64,000 nt of DNA from Aurifilum marmelostoma (Eukaryota > Ascomycota > Sordariomycetes > Diaporthales > Cryphonectriaceae). Location of the stretch: contig JAMXSV010000004.1 in NCBI GenBank assembly GCA_027559495.1, positions 124,001-188,000 of the forward strand, read 5' to 3'. The position numbers were made by a program, and so were the translations under genes. The notes beneath the pieces are model-generated. The model was not told the origin of the DNA. It searched no databases and worked only from the letters and a program-made list of their open reading frames with translations. Shown one piece after another: positions 1 through 13,488 of the stretch (within the stretch, counting starts at the first letter, position 1; the number at the start of each line of letters is the position of its first letter).

Positions 1-1659
1 GACTGCTCCTCGTCAAGGACCCAATTGTCCGGGTCGAGGAAGGCGTCCCACTCGGCGATGGTCTCGGGCGATCCGCCGTCCTCGTCGTACCCTGAGGTCG
101 GCGGTGTGATCCTTGGGGAGAAGAAGGGCCGCAGCAGGAAGTAGGCCACGGCGAGCTTGGGGGTGGGCAGGACGCGGATGTTGGCCGGCTCGCCTGACGT
201 GAGGGCGAGGATACCCTGGAACATCCTGAAGATGCTGCACGATCCTGCGCCGTTGTACAGGTCCTGCGTGACGTTGATGCGGCCAGATGGGTCCCATGGG
301 TCGAAATCCTCCCAGTTGCCGCGGAATATGGCCTCGTACGCACCCTCCCCGGCCGTAGCCGTCGGGTTCCCACCGCTCGAGGCTCCCGTTGTCGACCTGG
401 GCGATGAGCGTGGAGGCGGCGCTGGTGGTGAGGTTGTCGGCAGCAGAATTGCCGTTCAACAGCTGCGGCGCGGCATTGCTGCCCATGATGCTGCTGTCGT
501 GGATGCGCAGCCGGTCCGCGTACGAGATGGGGAACCGCGTGGCGACGCGCGAGATGTCGGCATCGATACCTTTGGTCTCCCAGAAGGTCATAGCCCACTT
601 CTGCACGCGCAAGACGGAAGGATGGGCGCGGATGGCGATCTGGGCGGGCGTCCAGAAGAGCTCGAAGCAGGTCGGGTCCTGGGGGATGGTGGGCTTGATG
701 TGGTCTCGGTTGCGCGTGATGTACTCCCTTGTCTGTCGGATCCACGTCTCGGTCTGCGTCTGGGAAACGACGCCGCGCACGAGAGCAACGCCGTATCGTT
801 TCAGGTCCTGCTCAAAGGGTGCCACCTTGGCCGGGTCGTCAATGTCGGAGAAGTTGATGGTAGGGATGAGGTCGGGACCACGGCTCTGGATGTGTTGAAT
901 CTCGGCCTTCAGGGCGACCAGCAGACGTCTCCAGGAGGCGGCAATGGCAGCCTCTCTGCCCTGGATGAGGCGGCGTTTGATGGTAGCGAAGCGCGTCGGC
1001 AGAGGGATGGGCTCCGAGCCGTAGAAGGACTGCACAGGCGGCTCCATGCTGCCGATCTTGGCAAAGACCTTGCGGCTGCCTATACTGCCTGTGTTTTTGG
1101 TGACACGGTGCTGCGAGTGTGTCCTGTGGTGGGATGTGCCGACTGGAGTGCTCGAGGAGCTCGGGACGGCCGAGGAGACTGGCGTGGTCACTGTTGGCGT
1201 CGTTATTGCCGATATTGCCATGACTGATGCTGCTGACGTGGTACTTGTGGGAGCAGAAGCAGCATTCGTCTTGGGTATTGTTGCCGCCGCTGATGTTGTT
1301 GTCGGCCCTGCGTTTGCGGGGAAGGTTGAGGAGGAGGAAGGCTTGGGAGCGACCAGAGGCCCGGCTTCCGAGACTTTGGCCGAAACCATCTTGACAGCTG
1401 CAGTGAGATTCTTTGTGCTGAAAACACTGTTGCTGCTCCTGCTCTTCCGTCGAAGCGGTGCCCGTGGCCCAGAAATCCTAACTGTGGCTGTGATGCGCGT
1501 GGTTGGGCGACCACTTGTTGTTGGTTGAGAGGATGAGCCTGGGGGGGTTGTTTTACTGTGCAGATGGGCAGCAGTAGCGGCGCTACTTGAATTCAATGGC
1601 TCCTGCCCCTCTGCAGGCAGTGGTGGATCAACCGCCTGGACGAGCTGAGTGGCAGGCAT
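1..1659 (-). CDS. DUF1479 (YbiU/gig2-like) protein, left-truncated, with a one-base frame break
   Basis: The gene runs off the left edge of the window. The reading from the ATG at 1659 begins with about 200 Ser/Thr/Pro-rich residues, then enters a DUF1479 domain near residue 220 (LPTRFATIKRRLI, then INFSDIDD and the segment ending RIHDSS). DUF1479 proteins are predicted Fe(II)/2-oxoglutarate oxygenase-like enzymes of unknown substrate. Around 345-353 the frame breaks: the codons for RWEPDGYGR are followed in another frame by GAYEAIFRGNW and FDPWDPSG, the normal continuation of the family, which then stays open to base 1. Removing one G from the G4 run restores the frame. The low-complexity N-terminus is unlike the family, so the ATG at 1047 (MEPPVQSFYG) is a credible alternative start. 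The frame is also open upstream to 2106, but that extension looks like 5' leader. Confidence 0.75.
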
Positions 1660-4646
1660 CTTGGACGGGCGCGAGCCAGTTAAAAAAGAAGGGGGGGAGA
1701 AAAAGAGGAATAAAAATAAACACCCTGTCTCAGAGGGAAAAGCAACACCATAAAAAAAGTTGGGGAAACAGGCTTGGGTCTGATAAGCACAGCAGGCTAT
1801 AGTGTGTGCCTTGTCGTATGTGTGTGCGTGCGTGTGTGTGGCTGCGACTTGTTGAAATGATGAAATGCAGTGAGCCGTCCAGATGTGTAGCCGATGTGCT
1901 GTGCTCAGTGTGTTGGCGCTGTGCTGGTGCTGTTGTGGTGGTGACCTTGGCCGGCTGTAGTGCACTGTTGTGTGTGAGCCCCTCCGGACCTCTCTGCTTC
2001 GTCCCTCCAGCTTCCTGTTGCTGCCGCTTCCTCCCTGTTGGGGGTGCCAGGGGATCAGCTCTGGGGGTACTCTAGCGTCGGCTGGGGCAGCGCGCGGGGA
2101 AGGCAATTAACTTGATGCTCTGGACCCTGGTCCCGTTTTGCCTTGTCCCGCGTTTGCGCCTGCTTGTCTGTGCCAATCTTTTGTGTTGTCCCCCTTTCGT
2201 GTACTTCGACAGCGTAGAAACCTGATCCTCCTCAAAGTCGGCTTGTCCCCCCTTCTTCCTATCTCGTCTTCTTGTTTGAGATATCGGCACCCTGTCCAGC
2301 TTGAGAATCAACCTCGAGTCCAGTTCTGATTGCCCAAAGTGAGATCCCGCAAGGCCCCTCCGTCCGTCTTCTCCTTTTTTTCTTCTTCTTTTTTTCCCCC
2401 TAGTCCTCCTGCTTCGTCTTGTCCCACCCCTGTCTCTTCCTTTGCTTTTGCCTTGGTCCTTGCCTTGTACACACTCGTCGCGTGACTTGTTCCCGACCAG
2501 TAGAAGAAGACCGCGCTACGGAATATGTCTCCAAGAAGCCAAAAATCCCACTCGTGAACAAAAGTAATATGCCGAGACTTGGTCACCGTGAGTGCGCGAG
2601 ACCCCAACACTACGGAGCTGAGGCGCCGTGAGCTGCTGGGTTTCCTCTTTGGGATTCCGTCCCGGGGGCCAGGATTCAACAATGGTTGATATGGGCGCCG
2701 ATCTCAAACTCGAATCGTTGCTGCTGCTGCTGCTGTAAAAACAGAAAGATAGAGAGAGAGAGAGGAATAGTGGTGAAAGATGCTAAAGTGGTGTGGTGGA
2801 AGAGAGGGTGGGTGGGAGTATCTTGTGCGAGGCGGCGACAAAGAGGCTGTGTGTAGAAAAACTCGGGAGGGACCGAGAGAGGGAGAGAGCAGAGAATACC
2901 TCGACTTGTCGTATTTCCTGGTGGTTGCCAAGCCTGCTTGTGTCTAACGGACAATGATGGTCAAAGGATCATATCAAATAGTGGTGGTGTCCAAGGGCGG
3001 CATGAGACTGGATCGTTGGTCTTCTCTACGTCCTAGAGTCTAGAGGAGGGAGGGTGGAGAAGCCATCACGACGGCTGCATCAGGTGGGCAGGAAGAGCAT
3101 ATCCCTTTCTATTTAAGCCTCCCAAGAGGACTGGGACCAGGAAGACCCAGCGTCGGAAATTTCGCGATGCATTTGCATACAGCCTCGAATCAGGACACCC
3201 CGCCCCTACCCCGATCTGGAACTAGGCAATGGATCTATTCGTGGAGGGCTCTGTGCCCATCTCTTTTTTCTTAACAGTTTCTCTCTTCTTCGTTCCCACG
3301 TAACCACAGGAGAAACAACAGAGAGGACAGACAACAGAGCAACGTACCTCGAAGTAAAAGAAATAACCCACGGAACGACGATCCGCCCGGCGTGATGCGT
3401 TATCGCTCGTTACATCCATCCTTTCACCCCTTGGCCTCTCAATTCGCCCAGGCTGCTGAAGCAACTTGCATCCCGCGATGTGTTGTTTATCGGCAGGGAC
3501 AGAGGCGGTTGTACGGGCCAGAGGATTTGGTTTCAAGGAACCACTAGAGTTGCACCAGCACATCCAGCACGTCTTTCTTGCCCCACCACCCTACGGCCCG
3601 TCAGCCCGCCAGGCCGTCAGATCCGGGGTTCCAAATGGGCCAGAGGTACATGCTTGGCCCTTGCGCCCTACGCTCCTATAGGCTCCGGCGAATTTACTTC
3701 TGCAGATTGGGCTGCGGCCTAGACATCCACCAGCGTTTGGCTGCTCACCCTTCCAGGGGGCGTTATGGTGTGATGCTACTATGCACAGCACCACGAGATA
3801 GCTCTGGTGTACATTGCGGTGTATTCTTACCCGCATTGTGCGGCACGTACACCCAAGTTTGATCAGCTGCCACTCTTATCACCAACGATCATTGTCGACC
3901 ATGATAGACTTGATTAATCATATCAATGACTCGGCACAGGCGCCATGAAACACAACGGTTGAATGTACGAGTAAGCTTCATTTGAGCCGTAATCAATTAT
4001 TCTCCGCCATATCCCGTGCAGATGATGCTTTCCGGAGCCGAAGTCCCGTCCTTCATGATGGCCCTACTACAGATGTCAAGATCACCCTTGCTGCGGTCGC
4101 CCATTGAGCAGAGAAAAAAAAGCTATCAAGCGAGCTTCATTCTTCGTATCGGCAGGGTTCACGCAGGAGGAAGCCATATTAATTCCTCCAATCTGCGCTC
4201 AGCTATCGTCGTCCCTTGTGTCGCGCCATGCGTAAATGACCTTGCTCTTGGATCTCGGTTCACCAGGTTCATCGCATTTCATGCAGTAGGCACGGTACCC
4301 CTCCTAATAGGAATTTTGAGCCGAACGTGACCTCCAAAACATGGTACACACTACTTACCAAATAGTGTGCGGGCGCCATAGCCCATGACAGCCTGAGTGG
4401 TCCTCTTTAAACGGACACATCCGTCGGGTCTTACAGCCTTAAACAGAGTGCTTGTGCCAAATATGCCAGAACTCGCTTAAAGCGAGCACACCGGGAAAAT
4501 GGCGGCTAAACTGCATCTCATGCTCTATCCACTGACCCACGTCCTCGGGCCACCTTTCCGGCTTGCTCAGCCTGCCTCAAGATAAACGAGCCACAGCACA
4601 TTTACCGTAGTATGGACTACTATGTATCAGAACACACACACACACA

Positions 4647-4716
<70 letters not shown>

Positions 4717-6731
4717 GGCCTTACTCCCGATCCTGATTAGGGTGGCAAGATCCACGGATGCTCGTGACGAGATCTCTTCCTGCAAAGCATAATTGCAGTG
4801 AATACAACAGAAACACTGCGGCTCCCTTGTTAGCCTCCAGGCTAAGTCCCAGGCCGCTGGTTCTCTGCCCTCCCAAGGATCCTATCGTCAGTCCTGTTGG
4901 ACGACTTTCCCTTGTCACTGCTGTGAAGCTGCCACATTAGCAACCTCCAGTCCAGCGACGGGCCGTATACGCAATTTCTCCGATTGGCCTGGAGGGTGGT
5001 GAGGGGCTCGGCGGGGCCTTGAGGATAACAGGGTTTTTTCTTACCTGTTGGTCAAGTTTCTGCTTGTGGTTCAACAGATATATCAATTACTCCATGAGGG
5101 CGGGCTTGGGGAGAATGCCCCGCACCAAAACACGGTTAAAAATAAATAAAGGGTTATAAGTACCACTGCTTCGATTTCGAATATCTACGACCGCATATGC
5201 GGATCATCTGCAGCCAAACCCCGTTGATCACATGCCTGCCGCCTGTAAGCCCGTGACCTTCCAGATCAGCTGTCAAATGCAAGGTGAATGCTCAGCCAGC
5301 ATGTTGATCGACGTCTGGGGTGTCGGTAAATAATCGTGGCGAAAGACCCCTAGGCGACGTTCTGGACCGTCCTGACCGCTTTCTCCTTGTGGGAAGCACA
5401 GGAATTGTGTTCCCCCGGCTCTGCTTGCCCGTTAAAACCTTTCCGTCTTTCTTTGAAAGGCCTGGTCGGACACTTCTTTTGATCGATTGTTTCTGAGGCG
5501 CGGAAGAAGTGTTTCAGCATGCTGCCTTGTCGCACCTGGACGAATCTGTCCGATCATGCAGAAGTGGCCCAGGTCTTCACAGATGCAGGGGTGACACCGA
5601 TCAAACCCCTCGTATCCCACCCTGCTGCTCGGAAACGTTTCGAACTTATTTCATGACGGCACTTCTACTCGGGTCGCGTCGCGACAACGGGATCGCCGCA
5701 ACGCTCTTCCGCCAGGCCCGATCTTGAGTCTTGGTCGACCTCTCCAGAACAATCATTGTCGGCTTTGGAAAGACCGCGAATGAGGATTCTGAGCCGGCCC
5801 GCGCAGGCGATGTTCACATTAAGCCTTGTACCCATGTGTGAGCTGAAGAAAACGCCCGGCCTATGAAACATAGCATATGCCTGCTGGCAAGATTCGCTAC
5901 CATTCAGCCGGTCTAATTGCCCTGGTATTGAGTCCCCTTTAACCAGACTACACGGAGGCTTTCGACGCGTGAAGCTCAAGGAAAACCACAGAGAATGAAA
6001 AGAATGCTAGGAATGAAGATCATAGGCAGCTAGACATATCTTCGCTGCAGAGTCTCTTCGAAGACTGATCCCTAGTGCCGCTCTGCCATTCTGTCTCCAG
6101 TCCTGTTTGCATGAGCCAAATAGTCTGTCCGCATCACTTGCGAGTTCTTGAAGCCGTCCTACTGTGCCAGTTCCATCCATTCAGTCTCGCCGGGGCCACC
6201 CAGTTCTTCAGGTTCAGCCATAGTCAGCCCAACACCACAGCAGAAGTTCATGATTACGCGCCCAAGAGCTTGACTCACTCAAACCTGTCCGTCATCTAGC
6301 CCAGACCCTACGGGCTTAACACTTATGACGCCTTCTAAACCTGCTGCAACACTTCAATGCCCCACGAGTAGAATCCGAGTCACGCAGTCCTCAGTTTGCG
6401 GGATACCTCAAGCGCAGGCCTCAGTGGTGATGGGGAGTAGGGATAGAAGAGACTTCGAGGTTAGGGGAAAGACTCGATCATGTGAGTCAACAAGTAGCAG
6501 AAGGAATATCGTATGGGTGTCCCGGCGTTGCCGTCCATGATGGTGCGTAGCGCGTGGTGGTGTAGCCAAGGGGCGGCAAGACGGATATCCGGGGCACAGT
6601 GTACCATGACTGCATGATTACTGAGCAAAGAGTCGTCAGTACATTGTGCAGAGCCAAGAAATCCCGACAAGCTGTGGGTGATAGTTGCATTCTCTTTTCG
6701 CTGTGTATAACGAGGTTCCGTGGTGCTGATA
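1660..6731. other. non-coding stretch, 5 kb
   Basis: No convincing gene. Bases 1660-2950 are pyrimidine/purine-biased with T- and CT-rich patches and probably hold the leader and promoter of the leftward DUF1479 gene. A short GCT trinucleotide run lies near 2716-2737 and a CA/CT microsatellite at 4632-4715. ORFs here are short and have no recognisable family words. Confidence 0.5.
4632..4715. repeat. (CA)n/(CT)n compound microsatellite
   Basis: An 84-bp dinucleotide tract: a short CA run, a CT run, then a long CA run. It lies between genes and is probably length-polymorphic. Confidence 0.97.
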
Positions 6732-8048
6732 TCATTCTTTGCCCTTGCCCTTCGTTTTCTTGGGCACCGGTGCTCCTTCTAATGCCTCCTCTTTCGGCGA
6801 CGTGGCATCATCGCCTTGCGTCGGCCATTCCTCGCTCTGAGCCTCAGCCAGATCGCTAGAGTCTCCGTCGTCGTGCCCGCCGTCTGTCGAGGCGCCCTGC
6901 TCCATCTGTTGGCCGAGGACCTCCTTGACGAGCCTCTTGCCCTCGTCCACCTCGCCATTTATGGTGCCGCAGCCCATGCATTTCCACATGCCCAGCTCCG
7001 ACAGACTGGTAGTTCCTGGTGGGGCCTGGCCGTTGACGAGGCGACACCGCTTGCAGATGAGGACGAAGCGGTTCTTGGCGGCCGTCTCGTCGTCACCAAG
7101 TAGAAGATCCATGATCCTATCGTACCAATGGTTTTGTGGCCCGACTGGGGCCATCTCAAACTGCGTGCCAGCTACCTGAGATGGTCTGGGGCGGTCAAAG
7201 GCATTGGGAGAGAACTCGGCGGTAGGGTCCATGCGCCCGTCAGGCGAGGGAAGGCGGTGGTGTTGCGGGGTATGGAGCAGGGCTTCCGTCTGTTGTTGCT
7301 GAGATACAGCTGGGTTGGGGGACGGCACCCTGTGGCCCTGTATATTCGCAGTAGGTGGAGGGGCCATGTTGGTGCGGTTCGGTGTGCCGGTGTTCCGTCC
7401 GTGACTGGCCCCAGAGCTTTTCTTGGGGCCGTCCTCTTGACGATCCCCAGTGGACTTCCTCTTGATCTTCGGTTTTGCTTCGCCGCCTCCGTATTTCTCC
7501 AGCAACTCCAGGGTTGAGTCATACCGAGTTGCGTCTTTGAGCTTCTGAATCGTCTTGGCCCGCTCGGCCTGCTGACCTTGCAATCGGGTGGTCAAAGTCT
7601 CGATACGGAGTTCGTAGACGGTCGAGGAAATAGCGCGAACGAGGTAGACTCTGCTTCATGTTCAGCAACAGGACCTCTTGCCAACCTGAAAAGGAATCCT
7701 GTATCAAACTCACAGCACAGGACCACCAGCCATCCCTGTCCATTCATAGATTCCCATATTGTGCCATCCTACCACAAGAAAGGCAACAATAGCGTATACC
7801 AGGTAGGCGAAAGATAGGTAGAGGGTACTGAGGACCCTGACACGTCGGGAGGAGGCTCTGGTCCTTTCAAGGTTGGCCTGAGTGTTTGCAATCTTTGCAG
7901 ACAGGTTCGATAGGGTTTTTTCAAAGGAAGCTGGGGACGAGTTGTCCTGCTGCAAGCAAAGTTCGGTCAGAGGCAACAGAATGCAATAGAGGGCAGTAGC
8001 ATGAGACAAATCGAATCTACTCACCTTCCACGGCCAGAGAGACACCAT
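6732..8048 (-). CDS. LNP1: lunapark family protein of ER three-way junctions
   Basis: Lunapark stabilises three-way junctions of the tubular ER. I read three exons: 8048-8025 (MVSLWPWK), 7946-7714 and 7650-6732, giving 391 residues; the exon-2 acceptor could instead leave one extra Gln. The start MVSLWPWK followed by NSSPASFEK is the usual fungal lunapark N-terminus. A coiled coil (about 10-45) precedes two hydrophobic segments (about 47-69 and 79-97), followed by the coiled coil ELRIETLTTRLQGQQAERAK. Near the C-terminus is the lunapark zinc ribbon: C285-x2-C288 and C310-x2-C313, within ICKRCRLVNG and WKCMGCGTING. The acidic, lysine-ended tail is low complexity. A start codon inside exon 3 would miss the whole membrane region, so the split gene is preferred. 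The gene is divergent from the golgin gene, about 1 kb away. Confidence 0.92.
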
Positions 8049-9044
8049 GCTGAGACGTGCACTAATGATTCCAGCTATACTCGGGGTGTCGGAAAAGGGG
8101 AAAGGGGGTGCAAGATTCTTGCAAAGCTGCAGGCCAGAGCAAGGCTTGTGAGGAAGAGGATAAGCACGTTTGTTGTCTGTTGACGAGGTAAGTGAATTGA
8201 AAAGACGTGTTGTCTAGTCGCAAAAAAGATGATGAATGGTGCCTTGCTGGCCTCACAGACTAGAGTCTGCAGGCAGCGTGGTCAGTGATGATGGTGTTTG
8301 TCATAAGACAGCTTCGTGTCAAAAAGGGTGGCAGAGCAGGCATATGCACATCACACTGCCAGGCAAATACACGTGGAAATTGGAGCTCCAGCTCTGACCT
8401 CATGGCCCATGGGTAGCTCAGACCTGCAGTATCAGCATGTACACAACAGTATGCATGCTGATTGTGCACTAGCAGCACGCTGTAGTGAAAGCCTGCTTTT
8501 CAGGTTAGGCTTGGGAAACCCCACTACATCCGCCGGTGATACACCTGTGACTGAAGTCCAGCGGTACTTGAGTATGTACCATAGTAACTGTGGGCCCGAG
8601 TAACCCCCTGTGGAGATTTGTAAGGGGTCTGCCGGCCGCCACACCTCAGGCATCTGGGCTGACTTGAACCCTAGACAGTGCTATCGACAAGCACTGTAGT
8701 TTCAATGTCTGGGGACTTTGTTGGCCTCAAAAGAGCTTGACGTTCTACTGTATTGTCTCCGTGTCAGTTCACAGCACCAGCAACGGCGTCTTTCTTTTAT
8801 TTTCTGCGTCCTCATTGTCCTTTAGCCAATCCAATTCTTCATTCAATCCTGATTCCTCCTTCGACTCCCGACCACTAAAATATTTTGCGAATTGCGCCAG
8901 CGATCAGTGTTAGGGACAAGTACGACAATGCCCTCTGAACCCCGATAGAACCCAACCTGACCCAATCCTGAGAGCCTTTCCACAGCCCTCCCCTTCCTGT
9001 CAACTTCCAAACCATACACATGACTCCGTAATCCACAAGTCACC
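8049..9044. promoter_or_regulatory. shared upstream region of lunapark and golgin genes
   Basis: About 1 kb between two divergent start codons. It must hold both promoters. I see no strong TATA element and no other gene. Confidence 0.5.
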
Positions 9045-12000
9045 ATGTTTTCCCGGATCAAAGGTGCAATCGATCGTACAATCGCTGAGGAGCAGGCTCG
9101 ACAGAGGGCTTACGCGTCAGATCAAGCACAAGGTGGTCACTCGAGGCAGGCAGCTTCTGTATCGCGAAGCAACAGTGGCGCGTCTGCTACTGCAGGCAGA
9201 AGACCTAGGCAAAAAAAGCCTACTCAGGATGTCTCCAAGGAAACCGACCCTGCCGCTGCAAATCCTGACCCGGCAGTCTTCGAGGCTGCATTTGTCATAG
9301 ACGATGACGAACCGAGTCGGACAACCACTCCGCTTCCAGTCTCTGATCAAAAGACATCTCAGGATGCAGAAGATCACGTAGACCGTGACGGAGCCGAGGG
9401 CAGGAAGGACGACAAGGATGGTGACACCGGAATGGCAGATACTGGCAAGGACGCAGACCATGAGGGTCTAGACGAGAAGCAAGTGGGCGAGGGCAAGCCT
9501 CCTCCACCCAAACAAGCTCTGTCTGATCTCCCCGTCGAGGTTCGCGCAAAACTTCGCAAATTAGAGAAATTGGAAGCGACATATCCAGGTTAGTCTAAAC
9601 ACTGATGTCTTAGACAACATGAGATTCCAGCTGACCCTCGTCCCGCAGAGCTCCTTCGCTCTTACCGTATAGCCCATGGTCGTGCTACCTCGATCGAGCC
9701 CTTTGAACGAGCCCTCCGAGAGAATACCCCCCCTGACGTCGATCAAAGATCCCGACGCCCTCATCGAGTACCTCAATCAGCTGAACCTCAAGGCAGATAT
9801 GGTCATGGACGAGCTCAAAAGGGTGTCTGCCGAAAAAGAAGATCTCAAGAGGAAACATGATGCCGCCGACAAGGAAATTGCGGAGCTCAAGGATAAGGTT
9901 GCTGCTCTCGAGGCCGTCAAGGCTGCCCCAGAGCCAGCTGAGCCCGAGAAAGCAGGAACAACTCTCGAGGGAGCAGCAGATCAGGGAGAAACGGGAACTC
10001 GAGATTCCCAGCCGTCCTCTACTGTCAAATCGCCTGTGCAGTCTGTCCTAGGCATCTTCTCCCCCAAGCAAAAACCAGCTCAAGATGGAGAAGTCGAAGG
10101 AGAGGTGGGCGAAGACTTCTTCTCTTACGACAACGAGATCCCGCAGTTGCAAGCCGAGGTAGAAACGAAGAATGGGGAGATCGAGAAGCTCCAGACCGAG
10201 ATCAACAACCTCAAGGACGAACTGTCGACTGCCAAAGAAAATAGTGCTGGCTTGGTTGAGAATCTGGAAAAGGCAACGAGAGAGCTGAGCGAGTTCCGCG
10301 ACAACTCGGCCGTCAAGGACTCTTTTGAATCCCAAGTCAACGCCAGGAATATGGAGATCAAGACCCTCACAGATCGCCTTGAGACCGCCGAAACGCAGCT
10401 CAAGGACTTACAAGCCCAGCTCGAGATCGAGAAAGGCGCGACAGCAGCTGCCATCAAAGAGAAGGAGGAACGGTTGGCTGAGACAAGCTCTCTGCAGTTA
10501 GAGCTAGAGGGCGGGCTGAAGAAGGTCACCGAGGCAAAGGCTGCCCTTGATGACCGGATCGTCAATCTGACCACAGAGATCAAAGCCTTACGGCAATCCA
10601 AGCTGGAGAACGAACAGAAGATTGATGAGCTCAATCAGCAGCTCCAGGTGTCACCACCCACGCCTGCGCCCTCAGAAGCCCCTGAAGCCCCTCTAGTGTC
10701 GACCCAACCGTCCTCGTCCAAAAAAAAGAATAAGAAGAAGAAGAAGGGTGGCGCTGGCGGAGTGGGTGGGGCAGCCACTTCAACGGAGACGACGACGACA
10801 CCTGGTACCGATGAGGTATCGACGCAGGGTCCGACCTCATCAAGCTCAGGTCCAACGGTGGCCGACTTGCAGGCTGAGATTACTACTCTGAGACAAGACG
10901 TTGCCAACAAGGATGGTCAGATTGAGAGGCTCGCCAAGCAGCGGAAGACGGAGGAGGACCTGCGGGAAGAAATTGAGACGCTGCGCGAGAACCTTCTCGA
11001 TATCGGCCAGGACCATGTCGATGCCAAGGACAAGATTAAGGCGCTTGAGGCCGAGAAGAAAGAATTGCAGGACCGCATTTCTGAGCTGGAGAAGGAGCTC
11101 CAGTCATCGTCCACCTCTGCGGAGTCGAACAAAAAACTACAAGAGGACTTCGACTCGTTGAAGAAGGAATTTGAGGACCTGACAGCCAAGTCCGCAACGC
11201 TGCAGTCGGACCTTGGTGCCGCACAGCAGCTGGCTCAGAGCAGATACAAAGATCTGACGGAGCTCCGAGAGGTGTTGCAAAAGGCGCAGCCAGAACTCAA
11301 GAGTCTGCGGCTGGAGGCGGCCACGCTGAAGACTACCAAGGAAGAGCTGACCGCAAAGACAACAGAGCTTCAGGCTCTGGAGAAGCGGGAGAAGGACCTG
11401 AAGGCGGAGGTCGCAAAGTTTCGACGGCTCGCCACGGAACGCGGCACCGAACTCGCGACGGAGACGAGCGCTCGACAGCGACTCGAAGCCGCCCAGCGCG
11501 TGTCGGGTCGCGACTTACGGAGGGCAGAGAGTGAAAAGATTGAGCTGAGTGCCAAAGAAGAAAAGGCTACCCGTGAGCTGCAACGGCTTCAGGAGGAGCT
11601 AACGAGGCTCCGTCCACGCGTCAAGGATCTCGAGGAGGAGGCATCCAAGCTGCGAAAGGAACAAGAAATAACTCGCGAAGAGGCAGAGCTCAAGACATCA
11701 CAATACACCAATGCTCAAAATCTGTTGGGCAGCATGCGCGACCAGACACACGAGCTTAGCATCCAGCTGAAGGAGTCCCAGTCGCAGGCCGAATCGCTGG
11801 AGGAAGAAATCACCGAGTGCCGCAAGCTGCTCGGTGAGCGCACACGCGAGGCTGAGACCATGCGCCGCCTCCTTGCCGAGGCCGACGAGCGTGCCAACAG
11901 CAAATCACGCGAGATGCAGGATCGTCTCGAGGAGGCGGAGAAGGAGCGCGACAAGTTCGAGCATGAGATGCTGTCGTCCTCCAGACGCCATAATCGCCAG

Positions 12001-12672
12001 CTTGAGGAGCTGAAGCAGCGCGTGAGAGAGCTGGAGAAGGAGAGCAAGACCTTGACCGAGGAGAGGGACGAGCTGGGCCACAAAGAGAGAGAATGGCGGC
12101 GGCGCAGGGAGGAGCTCGAGGCCGTCGAATCCAAGGCGGACGCCGAGGTCAGCGAGATGCGCTCCACCGTGACAAACCTGCGCGCAACTCTCGATGCGTC
12201 GGAACAGCAGGTGAGAGACGCTGAAAAGGCCAGGAATGAATTGCGAAGGTCACTTGATGATTACAGGATTCGCTACGACAAGCTGGCCAAGGAGCTCAAG
12301 TCAGTCCAGGCCAAGCTGAACACCACCGGTGTCAGCAGCCCGACAGTGCGCAGCTCCATGGACTCGAACAGGTCTGGCATCATGTCTGGCGGCAATGGTG
12401 CTGCTGCCGGTGGGGGTTCTGGCCCAGATACTGTGTACCTCAAGACGATCCTGCTTCAGTTCCTGGAGCAGAAGGACAACAGGCTGCGGTCGCAGCTGGT
12501 CCCTGTCCTCGGGAAACTTCTGAGGTTTGACAAGTGAGTTGAATTGCTCCGACCACACTTTCCGCTGCGATTCCTGTCTTCTACTCGTCCGGTATGCTGA
12601 CATTTTCATCACCGACATAGAATCGATGAACAGAAGTGGATGGCCGCGGTTCAACAAATCGGTGCTCGATGA
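9045..12672 (+). CDS. GRIP-domain golgin (Imh1-like), one-base frame break in a C7 run
   Basis: A long coiled-coil tether of the trans-Golgi. Exons: 9045-9588, 9649-12533 and 12621-12672. Exon 1 starts MFSRIKGAIDRTIAEEQARQ. Most of exon 2 is heptad-rich coiled coil, interrupted near 10640-10860 by a Pro/Ser/Thr and Lys-rich linker. The C-terminus is a GRIP domain: VYLKTILLQFLEQKD, then VPVLGKLLRFDK, completed across the last intron by IDEQKW. The conserved Tyr used for Arl1-GTP binding is present. The reading ELLRSYRIAHGRATSIEPFERALRENT and the following LTSIKDPDALIEYLNQL belong to one family segment but lie in different frames, separated by C7 at 9727-9733. With six C the three exons total 1160 codons in one frame. 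A base-call error is the simplest explanation. Confidence 0.9.
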
Positions 12673-13488
12673 TCAGCGGCTTCCAATGGCTGAGCGAAAC
12701 GGGGCACACCATGCGGTCTAAGGATCGGGTCATATCCGGCCCAACTTGGACTATAAGGCATTCGCGGAAGAATGTACCTATTCAGCGTCGCAACGACCTT
12801 TATCATCTGACTTCCACCGATCCATCTCTTATGCACGGAGGGAGATTTGATTTCGGCTGTTGCGCTAACTGAAACATTGCCGGAGGGCTGAACGTCTGAG
12901 GTGCCGTATCTACTGTTAGCAGCGAAATAGACGTGCGATCTTGGAGAGGTGAGCTTTGTGGTAGGTGTTATCCTGAACGTCTCTGTTGCGGCGATGCGAG
13001 GTGGTCATGGCCTAAATACTTCAACAACCCCTCATCGTGTTCAGGACTTTGGACGCGATACATGTAGTTGTGTTCTGAAAGTAGCTATCAGATCCAATTT
13101 CATCAAGTCGCTCTGAAAGTTGAGATTATAGATATTGGACTGATTGCGCAATACTGAGGGATACATGAATTCCAATCGACTTTCTAGGGTATGAAAATTA
13201 ATACCCAGGTACAGACACCAACATTAGTTCCCAGCCACCCATCGTGAGGTTCGAGACCTGAGTCCCCACCATTCAGTACATTAATATTGTCATGGCATTC
13301 CAGGCCCGGACAGATTTCGCGGTTCTTTAAATTAAGAGATCGAGTGACATGAATCGACAAGACAATTTCGATGAAATCGAGAAGTCAATGCTTTCTTGAC
13401 GCTCACCGGATTATAAGGTGTACATCCTACTCCTTCCCAGCCAACCATATGTACCAACAATCTCACATCCGCCATAAAATGTCTTTGT
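12673..13488. other. intergenic, convergent 3' ends
   Basis: About 0.8 kb between the ends of the golgin and opsin genes. AT-richer than its neighbours. I see no gene or structured repeat in it. Confidence 0.5.

Noticed and set aside
1660..2106. N-terminal extension of the DUF1479 reading frame
   Set aside because: The frame is open, but the peptide is low complexity and the first ATG with good context (1659) or 1047 suits the family better.
8655..8672. tRNA B-box-like sequence (GGGTTCAAGTC on the minus strand)
   Set aside because: No A-box, acceptor stem or anticodon arm could be found at the right spacing.
13245..13262. GGTTCGAGACC, B-box-like
   Set aside because: No cloverleaf could be built around it.
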